Shown: positions 1-7,317 of the stretch, piece after piece
Layout of the letters: each line of letters begins with the position of its first letter
Position numbering within the stretch: position 1 is the first letter of the stretch
The notes under the pieces: generated by a model
The model's input: only the letters and a program-made list of their open reading frames with translations
What the model was told of the DNA's origin: nothing
Databases searched by the model: none
Program-made: the position numbers and the translations under genes
Source: an uncultured Muribaculum sp.
GTDB taxonomy: Bacteria; Bacteroidota; Bacteroidia; Bacteroidales; Muribaculaceae
Direction of reading: 5' to 3'
DNA length: 20,711 nucleotides
Assembly: GCA_910587665.1 (NCBI GenBank)
Contig: CAJUMZ010000032.1
Span: 1-20,711, forward strand

Positions 1-252
1 TGGGAGGGCTCGCCCCCGCCGAATGCAGACTAAAATTCACCGAACTTTTTGCACTCCGGTTTTGAATCTACCTAAAATTTATTTTTCGAATTTTTAATTT
101 CTTGGGAACTTTAGACGATTTTTATTGTAAATTTTACCCTCAATGGGTTGCCGGACATGGGGAAATCGGAATCATAGCAGGGAGTAAAGGGGGGGATGGG
201 GTTCAAGAAACTGAGAAAATCCACAGTATGCACAAAATCGGTCGTGCAATTA

Positions 253-284
253 TTTGCTTTTGACGCGTCAATGCTATAACTTTA
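253..284 (+). promoter_or_regulatory. Bacteroidota-type promoter, probable original promoter of the CHASE2-caspase gene
   Basis: A TTTG box (253-256), a 20 bp spacer and TAACTTTA (277-284, seven of eight matches to TAnnTTTG) fit the known Bacteroidota primary-sigma promoter. Transcription would start near 290. If the IS and one target-site copy are removed, the start codon now at 1677 would lie only about 50 bases downstream, so this looks like the native promoter of that gene. It is now separated from it by about 1.3 kb of IS. It could still drive read-through, because the transposase points the same way. Confidence 0.55.
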
Positions 285-312
285 TCGGGCGGAAAACAAT
301 CAGATTTACGTA

Positions 313-321
313 TTCATAAGC
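313..321. repeat. IS target-site duplication, left copy
   Basis: TTCATAAGC directly precedes the left inverted repeat and is repeated exactly at 1657-1665 after the right inverted repeat. The identical stretch is 12 bp long (310-321 and 1654-1665) if the three bases overlapping the right repeat are counted. Confidence 0.85.
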
Positions 322-340
322 TAGTAGTGGTGCGATAAAA
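322..340 (+). repeat. IS left terminal inverted repeat
   Basis: TAGTAGTGGTGCGATAAAA matches the complement of the right end, TACTACTGGTGCGATAAAA, at 17 of 19 positions. Confidence 0.85.
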
Positions 341-448
341 ATCCAACCACTGTTATTAAGATATTAGTATTTAGTCAAATACAAGAGCACATTGATTTTT
401 TGATTTGAAATTGGTTTATTAGTCTTGTTGTTCAGAAGCATCAAGATT

Positions 449-1627
449 ATGAATCAGGGTAAATATGTGTTCTCCCAAGTGATTGAGTTTATACCGCGAT
501 ACCAGTTCGATAAACTTGTGAAGCAATATAAAGGAGATTGGCATACAAAGAATCTCAACAGTTACAACCACCTTCTTCATCTGCTGTTCGGGCAGTTGAC
601 AGGCTGTGATTCGCTTCGGGATATCTGTTTATGCCTGGAAGCACATTCAAAATTCCTATATCACCTCGGTTTCCGCAAAACCGTGAACCACACATCATTG
701 TCAAGAGCCAACGAAAGTCGGGATTATCGTATTTTTGAAGGACTTGGAATCTATCTCATAGGATTGGTAAGACCAATCTATTCGAGACACAAATTGTCTG
801 AGATAACCATAGACAACGTGATTTATGCCTTGGACTCCACAACGATATCCACCAGCATAAAACTTGCAGCCTGGGCGTTAGGCAAATACAGCAAAGGCGC
901 GGTCAAGATGCACACATTGCTTGATTTACGAGGGAGCATCCCTGCCAACATCCATATTACTGATGGTAAATGGCATGACAGTAACGAACTCGACGTACTC
1001 ACACCCGAACCGTTCGCTTTCTATGTAATGGACAAGGCGTATGTGGACTTTGAGGCTTTATTCCGTTTCCATAAGTCGCAGGCGTTCTGGGTGTCGCGTC
1101 CCAAGGAGAACATGAAATTCACAACTGTGAAGCAGATGGAAATCCCGGATGCGAAATCAGGTGTCATCGAAGACTCCCGGATCCGGCTAACAGGATATAA
1201 GTCGCGTAAACTGTATCCTGAAGACATGAGATTTGTGCGGGTATATGACCCGGACAATGACACTGTCGTGGACTTCACATTCAACAATTTTGAGACCAGT
1301 GCAATGGAAATATCGAATCTTTACCGACACCGCTGGGATATAGAAGTGTTCTTCAAGTGGATAAAACAGAATATCATCGTTAAAACCCTTTGGGGATTTT
1401 CCGAGAATGCAGTTAAAATTCACCTTTGGACCGCAATCATATCCTATCTGACGGTTGCACGGATAAAGGCTGATTACGAAAGCTGCTATTCAATCACCGA
1501 AGTCGCAACTCTGATCAGAATATCTGCCCTGGAGCGTGTCGAATTACGACAGCTTATTACCAAGGAGACCTCATCAACCAATTCAAACCAAAATGTCAAA
1601 GAACTCTCTTTATTTGATGATTTTTAA
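449..1627 (+). CDS. IS4-family DDE transposase
   Basis: This is the 392-residue transposase that moves the surrounding element by cut-and-paste DDE chemistry. The putative acidic triad is D129 (in ALDSTT), D195 (in VMDKAY) and E299. E299 lies in the family signature Y-x2-R-x3-E-x6-K, matched exactly by Y292, R295, E299 and K306. The N-terminal region (about 1-75) resembles the DUF4372-type domain of Bacteroidota IS4 transposases. I chose the ATG at 449, since MNQGKYVF is the usual beginning for this group; a TTG eight codons upstream is also possible. The reading frame is intact with no frameshift, and the C-terminus ends 29 bases before the right end of the element. The gene is co-directional with the gene it separates from its promoter. 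Confidence 0.93.
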   Translation: MNQGKYVFSQVIEFIPRYQFDKLVKQYKGDWHTKNLNSYNHLLHLLFGQLTGCDSLRDICLCLEAHSKFLYHLGFRKTVNHTSLSRANESRDYRIFEGLGIYLIGLVRPIYSRHKLSEITIDNVIYALDSTTISTSIKLAAWALGKYSKGAVKMHTLLDLRGSIPANIHITDGKWHDSNELDVLTPEPFAFYVMDKAYVDFEALFRFHKSQAFWVSRPKENMKFTTVKQMEIPDAKSGVIEDSRIRLTGYKSRKLYPEDMRFVRVYDPDNDTVVDFTFNNFETSAMEISNLYRHRWDIEVFFKWIKQNIIVKTLWGFSENAVKIHLWTAIISYLTVARIKADYESCYSITEVATLIRISALERVELRQLITKETSSTNSNQNVKELSLFDDF

Positions 1628-1637
1628 ACTAACGCGA

Positions 1638-1656
1638 TTTTATCGCACCAGTAGTA
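1638..1656 (-). repeat. IS right terminal inverted repeat
   Basis: TTTTATCGCACCAGTAGTA is the complement of the left end with two mismatches. The right end could also be placed at 1653 if the duplication is 12 bp. Confidence 0.85.
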
Positions 1657-1665
1657 TTCATAAGC
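1657..1665. repeat. IS target-site duplication, right copy
   Basis: This is an exact second copy of TTCATAAGC (313-321). It marks the resumption of the original chromosome sequence, 11 bases before the ATG of the next gene. Confidence 0.85.
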
Positions 1666-1676
1666 CAATCGTTATA

Positions 1677-4600
1677 ATGTCACGACTTTTACAGTCTCTT
1701 TATATTACAATAGTATCAATCGGACTATTCGCTCTGCTTGCCGCCATTATACCAGGAATCGACATGTTTGAGCCGATAAGCCGTGCCCTGACCGATGTGA
1801 CAATTACCGACATTCACTATGCCTCAATGCGAGATGCCAAGCCGGTGGGAAATGACAAAATACTGATCGTAGACACGTCGGACAGCGACAGAGCGGAAAT
1901 AGCCGATGCTATCGAAAACGCGGCCAAAGGAGGAGCATCGGTAATCGGGATCGACGTGATATTCAGCGACAATGACGTGAATCCCGATTCCACACGGAAA
2001 CTATGTGACATCCTGACCGCCCATAAAGACAAAATTGTAACCGCAGTGCATCTAAATAAATGGGACAAAGAAACGGGAGCCTACATATCCACAGTCAGAA
2101 CTGCGACCGACTCTATCAACCTGCCGACAGGGTACACAAACCTAATCGATCATAGCGACAACAGCTACATCCGTAACTATTCCACGGCTCCGGAATCAGC
2201 GACGCCATCTTTTGCCCAAGCGGTCACTGAGGCTTACATGAGAACATACGGCGACTCAACTCGCCACAATCCCACCAACAATGGCATCATTAATTTCACG
2301 CCTCAACGGTTCAAGACAGTGGATGCCTCAGATATAAAAGCGATACAGGATCTTTCCGACGGGAGAATGGTGGTATTAGGAGCAACCGACAGCGACGAGG
2401 ATTACCACTTTACCCCCATCGGCAGACTTAGCGGGGTAATCATCCAGGCTTATTCAATTGACTCGATATTAAACGATGATACAATTGTTGTCGCCGATTG
2501 GCTTACATGGATTATCGGATTTATCATAGTGTTTGCAGCATCGTCAGGCTTTACGGTCCTGCGTGATAACTTTGAAAACCGAAACCCGACAGCCAACCGC
2601 TACACATACGCCATATTGGGACTCGGCAACATCATGTATCCCACACTCGCCATCATTTTCACCATATTCCTTATCGGCATGCTGTATATTACCGCTTCGA
2701 TATACATTTCGTCACTTTTCATTGCGGGATCGCTCGCATTCATTCCGGTGGCGTTTGACCTTATCGGCATCTCGCGCGAGGTGTTCAGGAAAAAGGCGCG
2801 CACCACCGCGACAATCGCCGCCATACTGTTGACTGCATCAAGCGCGAATGCGGCGAATAACGGAAGCGCCAATACGGCAAGCGGCAAATTCACATCTGTC
2901 TATGAGACACACAATGTGACCCAAAATGGAGAAAACGGCCTCTTCATAAATGTGTCTTTCGACGTCAGCGGCATGAAGGGCAAAAAAGGAAGAATCGTAT
3001 GCTACTTTTGTGACGAAGAAGGGAAAGATATCCCGGGCACAGAAGCTTCCTATCAGACTACATCGGGGTCACTCTTCTGCCGAAAATATTTTACGCCTTC
3101 TTACGACAATTCAACTTATACAAATGTAGGTATATTTCTTCCCCATAAGCAGATCAAGCCGAACGAGGGCATGATTAAATATTATGCAATACTTTATGAT
3201 GACAATGGCAACAAGCTCGACGAAACAAGATGGCACAAGTTTCTATTTTATAGAATCGCGTCGGATTCTCCATCCAAAGGCATAGCCAAAAGCTACGCAT
3301 ACTCAACTAAAAAGTTTGTAAGAGGGTACTTCAAGTCGGTCAACATAGAGCATAACGCCACAGAAAACGGCAAAAACGGCATGTATGTAAAGCTTGATTT
3401 TGAGATTTATGGCATGAAAGGAGAGAAAGGATCCGCGACATGCCACTTTTATGAAGAAAACAAAAAGCCGCTTAAAGGCAGAATAAATTACCGGACATCT
3501 GACGGCGAACTGTGTGCAACAACAAGGATAACACCAAGTTACGACTCGACAAAATATACCGGACTAAACGTATTTCTACCTTACGAAGAGTTGCAAATCA
3601 ATTCAGGCGGGACACACTCGCTAAAACTTACGGCGTCGTTATTTGACCAAGACAACGAATGGGTCTGTTCAAGCGAATATTTCGATTTCAAATACATTCC
3701 TAAATCCACAACGCTTGCCAATACCGCAAAAGGAGTCGTCGTTGACAGCAAGGGTGAACCTCTTATTGGAGCCTCCGTATTAGTGGCTGACAAACGTTTC
3801 GGAGCTGCGACAGATATTGATGGGAGATTCACAATCAACAATGTCGAAATAGGTGAGAGCCTGAAAGTCAGCTATGTCGGATACAAGACCAAAACCGTGA
3901 CTTTTACCGGAGGTGAGATGAGAGTGATTCTGTATGAGACCAAAGATTCATCGTCCAGGCTAAAAACCACAGATAGCAAAGTCACAAACAAGACATCAAA
4001 ACCGGCTCCGAACAGCAATACCCGTGTCTCAACTACAGCGGCCAACAATACCAGACCGGGCGCCACCGGAGGAATCAAATTCTCATTCCGCACATCCGAC
4101 AACACAAAGTTCAGCGATCCAAATTTCAAAATATCCTTTACCACAAATGCAAAGAGCCTGAAATATTGGATCTCCGGCAAAGAAAACGACATACATATAA
4201 TTCCTGCAAATGATATTTCTAAAGGGGTGCATAGTTTAATCCTCCCAAAGCATTCATGCAAATTATGTATAATTGATGAATACATGAAACTCCACACTAT
4301 AAATCTTATCTACGACGAAGACCGGGATATACGTAAGAATTCAACTCTCCACATACTGTCCATTGGTGTAAACAATTACCCTGCGACAAATCTCACCGAC
4401 CTGAAATACGCGGAAAATGACGCACGGGACGTGCTGAACACATTTGTTTCACGCCATAAAAATACATTCGGCAACATCAGGCAAAAATTGCTTTTGGGTC
4501 AAAACGTCACGACAGCCAATATCGAGAATGCACTTGAAGAGATCGCCGATGCGGCACGTAGTACCGATCTTGCCGTCATATTTTTTGCCGGACACGGATT

Positions 4601-5093
4601 GGTCGACGGCCTTGACAAATATTATCTTGCCACGTCAAAGACCATTGACCGTGACACGCCTCGTAAGGGCAGCCTGTCGGCAACAAGCTTTATTGAAAAG
4701 ATTCAATACATCAGTCAGAAATGCAAGCTTGTCGTGTTTGTCGACGCTTGTTCCTCGGGCAGGCTTGCCGAAGGGATGAGGGGCGATCAGATGTCCAATG
4801 CCGACTTCTTCAAAGAGTTGGTATCGACTAAAAACGGCACCAACATATACACATCAAGCGGCTCTGACACACCGTCAAATGAAGATTCCAGATACGGTCA
4901 CGGCGTATTCACTCAAGCACTTATCGAGGCATGTGACTTCAGCAACTCCGACACCGACCATGACGGTAGAATCACCATCAAGGAAATACGCAACTACCTT
5001 GAAAAGCGTATTCCCCAGTTGACCGACAAGTCGCAGACTCCGATCCACCGGAATCTTGAAGAGACCACCGATTACCCGTTATTCGTTAAATAG
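1677..5093 (+). CDS. CHASE2 / CarboxypepD_reg / caspase-like (C14) multidomain envelope protein
   Basis: The 1138-residue product appears to be a membrane sensor fused to a cysteine protease. Seen in order: TM1 (about 7-27); a CHASE2 sensor domain (about 30-270, with ILIVDTSDSDRAEI and GVIIQAYSIDSIL); three TM segments (about 274-296, 312-340, 342-365); a basic KKAR followed by a signal-peptide-like helix ending ANA (371-392); two related domains of about 125 residues (404-526 and 546-675); a CarboxypepD_reg-like domain (684-752); an S/T/N-rich linker; a beta-rich segment (798-885); and a caspase fold (890-1138) with His973 in FFAGHG, Cys1025 in VDACSSG, and the EF-hand-like loop D1092-E1103. 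The frame stays open upstream to 1536 inside the IS, but the ATG at 1677 is preferred because it lies outside the element and starts TM1. Positive-inside charges place CHASE2 and everything after residue 392 outside the cytoplasm (inference). The natural substrate is unknown. Confidence 0.85.
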   Translation: MSRLLQSLYITIVSIGLFALLAAIIPGIDMFEPISRALTDVTITDIHYASMRDAKPVGNDKILIVDTSDSDRAEIADAIENAAKGGASVIGIDVIFSDNDVNPDSTRKLCDILTAHKDKIVTAVHLNKWDKETGAYISTVRTATDSINLPTGYTNLIDHSDNSYIRNYSTAPESATPSFAQAVTEAYMRTYGDSTRHNPTNNGIINFTPQRFKTVDASDIKAIQDLSDGRMVVLGATDSDEDYHFTPIGRLSGVIIQAYSIDSILNDDTIVVADWLTWIIGFIIVFAASSGFTVLRDNFENRNPTANRYTYAILGLGNIMYPTLAIIFTIFLIGMLYITASIYISSLFIAGSLAFIPVAFDLIGISREVFRKKARTTATIAAILLTASSANAANNGSANTASGKFTSVYETHNVTQNGENGLFINVSFDVSGMKGKKGRIVCYFCDEEGKDIPGTEASYQTTSGSLFCRKYFTPSYDNSTYTNVGIFLPHKQIKPNEGMIKYYAILYDDNGNKLDETRWHKFLFYRIASDSPSKGIAKSYAYSTKKFVRGYFKSVNIEHNATENGKNGMYVKLDFEIYGMKGEKGSATCHFYEENKKPLKGRINYRTSDGELCATTRITPSYDSTKYTGLNVFLPYEELQINSGGTHSLKLTASLFDQDNEWVCSSEYFDFKYIPKSTTLANTAKGVVVDSKGEPLIGASVLVADKRFGAATDIDGRFTINNVEIGESLKVSYVGYKTKTVTFTGGEMRVILYETKDSSSRLKTTDSKVTNKTSKPAPNSNTRVSTTAANNTRPGATGGIKFSFRTSDNTKFSDPNFKISFTTNAKSLKYWISGKENDIHIIPANDISKGVHSLILPKHSCKLCIIDEYMKLHTINLIYDEDRDIRKNSTLHILSIGVNNYPATNLTDLKYAENDARDVLNTFVSRHKNTFGNIRQKLLLGQNVTTANIENALEEIADAARSTDLAVIFFAGHGLVDGLDKYYLATSKTIDRDTPRKGSLSATSFIEKIQYISQKCKLVVFVDACSSGRLAEGMRGDQMSNADFFKELVSTKNGTNIYTSSGSDTPSNEDSRYGHGVFTQALIEACDFSNSDTDHDGRITIKEIRNYLEKRIPQLTDKSQTPIHRNLEETTDYPLFVK

Positions 5094-5094
5094 C

Positions 5095-5952
5095 ATGCTA
5101 TCGCTCAGGCATATCATATTCCCGATTTTACTCCTCATTGCCGGTATGGCAAAGGGGGAGAGCTACACGGTGTACTCCGTACATGGAAACGTGACGGAGC
5201 ATACCGCCGAAGGCAACATTCCGCTCTGCGCACGCGACACTCACCTCACCGATGAATCGCAGATCATCATCGGCAAAGGCGGCTCGCTGACATTGTATCT
5301 TCAGGAAAGCCGGGAATTGGTGTCGGTCAATGAATACGGGAGGCAGCGGTTAGCGACACTCGTCAGCCGCCACAGGGACAAAGGCGGCAATACGTGGCGA
5401 TGGGTAAAGTCGCTGGTGGCCTCACTTTTCAGTGCCGACACCCCTGAAAACACCCACCGCAAGCTGCTTCAGTCGCAAGGCGGCTCCCACCGTGGGGATG
5501 ACGAAGACAAGGCGTTGCTTAATGCCTTTGCCGGTTTCTGCCATTACGGCGTAAGCGACCGGAAAGCGGCTGTCACATTCCGCCTCATCAACGATAACGG
5601 CAGTGCGATTACCGCCCCTTTCGACTTCGATGGCTTGGCATCAGCCGAAGTGACCAACAGCACCGATCAATACATGTTTGTAAACATTGTCGCCGTTTCT
5701 GGCCAGGATCGCCAATTACTGCTGCCGGTTGACCCTGATGCCGACAATAACTGCTGCGCACATCTTTGCATACCGCCCCGGTCGACCGTCAACATGTCGG
5801 AGCTCTCATTTTTCCCGTCGCTGTTGCCCCGCGATGCAACATTAGTGCTTGTAGCGTCGCCGGTGGAAGTCAATTTCACTATTCTCTGCTCGCCCGGAGT
5901 GCATTACGACAGCAGCCGCCACGACTCGCAAGCCTGCTTTTTCGCGCTTTAA
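5095..5952 (+). CDS. Secreted protein with FecR-like and DUF4384-like regions
   Basis: This 285-residue protein begins one base after the caspase-gene stop, so the two are almost certainly co-transcribed and probably translationally coupled. An upstream in-frame ATG at 5056 lies inside the caspase gene. I chose 5095 because it directly precedes a clean signal peptide (residues 1-21, hydrophobic FPILLLIAGMA). Residues 23-85 have the beta-strand rhythm of FecR-like domains (YTVYSVHGNV, then a QIIIGKGGSLTLYL-type strand pair). Residues 160-268 resemble DUF4384 (VTNSTDQYMFVNIVAV, then a LLLPVDP strand and a final VLVASP strand). Domain calls are by eye and tentative. FecR-like, DUF4384, CHASE2 and caspase/CHAT domains are known to occur together in bacterial sensor loci, which supports a partner or regulator role in the periplasm. 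It overlaps the convergent barrel gene at a shared TTAA. Confidence 0.7.
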   Translation: MLSLRHIIFPILLLIAGMAKGESYTVYSVHGNVTEHTAEGNIPLCARDTHLTDESQIIIGKGGSLTLYLQESRELVSVNEYGRQRLATLVSRHRDKGGNTWRWVKSLVASLFSADTPENTHRKLLQSQGGSHRGDDEDKALLNAFAGFCHYGVSDRKAAVTFRLINDNGSAITAPFDFDGLASAEVTNSTDQYMFVNIVAVSGQDRQLLLPVDPDADNNCCAHLCIPPRSTVNMSELSFFPSLLPRDATLVLVASPVEVNFTILCSPGVHYDSSRHDSQACFFAL

Positions 5953-6731
5953 TGCTTGGACTTTTTCCGGCTATTGAAGCAAAGCACAAAGCCGATTTCA
6001 GCCGTAAATGCGGTGACGCCGGGGATTTTATATTGCCGGGTTTGCAGTTCCTTTTTACGATATGGGTCGGTGAGCGTGGTTGTAAGGGTCGACGAGCCGG
6101 TCTGTACTAAGAATCCCGCAGTCAGGCGCAGCCCGAAATGATGCCCGAAAATATACCACGCCGACACCCGAGGAGTCATTGTAAAAAGGGAGCCATGATC
6201 CAACAATACATCTAATCGCCGCAACTCATTGCTTTCCCTGTTCTTTCCAAAATACTCCCGATGCTTACCGTATTTCCGATCAGAAAAGCCAAAACCGATC
6301 TCGCCGGAAAGCATCACCCGACTTATCACAATTCTATATACGGGAGCCAACGTGATGTAGCTGACTCCCCCATATCTCTCATAGTCTCCGCTCGGCATCT
6401 CGTAGCCGCTTGTTAATCCGAAATCCTCAATTCCGGGGGATGGAATATATTTATTGCTAAATAATTCTCCGTAATCAAGATTTAAGCCCCAATGCTTCAA
6501 TGGATTCCAAAATATACTAAGACGGAATTCCCCTAAAAAGTCACTCAGTTTACCCACGGTATAGACCGGGGCATCCCTTGCGGAGCCTGTGATTAAGCCT
6601 CCTGCGCCAATAGAAAGAGCGAACCCATAACGAGTATCGACATAAGGCGACGGGATGGAATCCGGAGTGACAGCTCTCGTCATAAACACCACAGTCAGCG
6701 ACATTATGACCATCATGATTGCACGTCTCAT
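5949..6731 (-). CDS. Putative outer-membrane beta-barrel protein
   Basis: The 260-residue product starts with a basic N-terminus and a hydrophobic signal peptide (about 1-20, cleaved near TRA). The mature part has repeated amphipathic strands rich in G, Y, F and alternating polar residues (for example YGFALSIGAGGLI, ITLAPVYRIVI, VMLSGEIGFGF, FGLRLTAGFLVQT, AFTAEIGFVLCF), typical of small Bacteroidota barrels. A terminal aromatic F is absent: after VLCF it ends in a basic tail RKKSKH, slightly atypical for a barrel. It is the last gene of the leftward operon. Its ATG overlaps the stop of the preceding gene by 4 bp (ATGA), which points to translational coupling. Its TAA shares the palindrome TTAA with the stop of the convergent gene. 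No specific function is recognised. Confidence 0.65.
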   Translation of the reverse strand: MRRAIMMVIMSLTVVFMTRAVTPDSIPSPYVDTRYGFALSIGAGGLITGSARDAPVYTVGKLSDFLGEFRLSIFWNPLKHWGLNLDYGELFSNKYIPSPGIEDFGLTSGYEMPSGDYERYGGVSYITLAPVYRIVISRVMLSGEIGFGFSDRKYGKHREYFGKNRESNELRRLDVLLDHGSLFTMTPRVSAWYIFGHHFGLRLTAGFLVQTGSSTLTTTLTDPYRKKELQTRQYKIPGVTAFTAEIGFVLCFNSRKKSKH

Positions 6732-7297
6732 ATTGATGTATCATTTATTAACCGGACAATATCTGATTTACCCTCAATGACTTTACCGCTTTTAAACTCT
6801 AAAGTCACGCCGAAACGGAACTCACCCGTCAGCGGCTCCCCGTCAGGAATATACGCAAGATAAAAATCATACCGGTCGCGGATTGCATCCAAGGGATATG
6901 TCAGTTGCTGACCCGTAGCATCAAATTCAAAGTCTATAATCTGTAACTCATTATTGGAGCTGTAAGGATCAGGCATCTGTATCAGAGATTTAAAGTCGCG
7001 CATAACCATCGGCTTTCCGTCAGCATCAATCGCAGTCACTCTTATTGCGGTCAGAGGGTCCGACAGCCGGTATACATCTCCATATCCGGTCCAATTCGGA
7101 ATCACTCTTATCACCAACGCTTCCGCCTTGCACTCTCTTGACAATGGTCTCAAAATCCTCCCTGAATTATCATAAAGGATAACATCTATAGACTCAATCT
7201 GCTGCTCGACAACATAGTCATAACACTGCGTGGTAAGCAGAGTCATCGACACGATCATAACAAACGAAAACCTTGCGGCAAAACAACTCATTAACAT
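6728..7297 (-). CDS. Small secreted protein downstream of the RHS gene; possible immunity or partner protein
   Basis: The 189-residue protein has an N-terminal hydrophobic export signal (about 8-23, FSFVMIVSMTLL) followed by TTQC at 21-24. The Cys suggests a lipoprotein, but Q at the position before Cys is a poor lipobox, so simple secretion is equally possible. The mature part reads as a beta-rich soluble domain (IESIDVILYDNSG, ITAIRVTAIDADG-like strands, FRFGVTLEFKSG near the end) and may belong to a Bacteroidota DUF5034-like group; that assignment is weak. The ATG at 7297 was taken as the start; a second ATG two codons in (7291) is equally plausible. It begins 20 bases after the RHS stop and overlaps the barrel gene by 4 bp. 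This is the place where polymorphic toxins usually carry their immunity gene, but nothing in the sequence itself proves that role. Confidence 0.6.
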   Translation of the reverse strand: MLMSCFAARFSFVMIVSMTLLTTQCYDYVVEQQIESIDVILYDNSGRILRPLSRECKAEALVIRVIPNWTGYGDVYRLSDPLTAIRVTAIDADGKPMVMRDFKSLIQMPDPYSSNNELQIIDFEFDATGQQLTYPLDAIRDRYDFYLAYIPDGEPLTGEFRFGVTLEFKSGKVIEGKSDIVRLINDTSI

Positions 7298-7317
7298 AAC
7301 TTCTAAATATTACTTTA

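Larger units (their letters stand above)
1..321. other. Non-coding left edge, upstream of the IS insertion
   Basis: I see no convincing gene here. Reading frames are short and closed by many stops, and the stretch is AT-rich apart from a GC-rich start and a G-rich run near 190-200. A short open tail at 1-33, ending in TAA, could in principle be the end of a gene from outside the window, but nothing in ten codons supports it. The recognisable content is a Bacteroidota promoter near 253-284 and the left copy of the IS target duplication at 313-321. Before the insertion this was probably the upstream region of the CHASE2-caspase gene. Confidence 0.6.
322..1656 (+). mobile_element. IS4-family insertion sequence, complete, with target duplication
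   Basis: The element holds one full-length transposase gene and is bounded by imperfect inverted repeats: 322-340 against the complement of 1638-1656, aligning without gaps at 17 of 19 positions, with core TGGTGCGATAAAA. Directly outside both ends is TTCATAAGC (313-321 and 1657-1665), a 9 bp target duplication. The identity extends to 12 bases, GTATTCATAAGC, if the right end is placed at 1653. IS4-family elements are known to make duplications of about this size. The intact ends, intact gene and perfect duplication indicate a recent insertion. It landed 11 bp upstream of the CHASE2-caspase start codon. Confidence 0.9.

Noticed and set aside
1..33. Short open frame reaching a TAA at 31-33, possibly the end of an upstream gene
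   Set aside because: Only ten codons are visible and they contain no recognisable motif; other frames are equally open over this length.
21..41. Near-match between GAATGCAGACTAAAATTCACC and 1405-1424 in the transposase gene
   Set aside because: The match covers about 20 bases with one indel, does not continue on either side and is out of frame, so it is likely chance rather than an IS remnant.
7226..7232. Lipobox in the small protein after the RHS gene (TTQC)
   Set aside because: The residue before Cys is Q rather than G, A or S, so I did not call it a lipoprotein, only exported.
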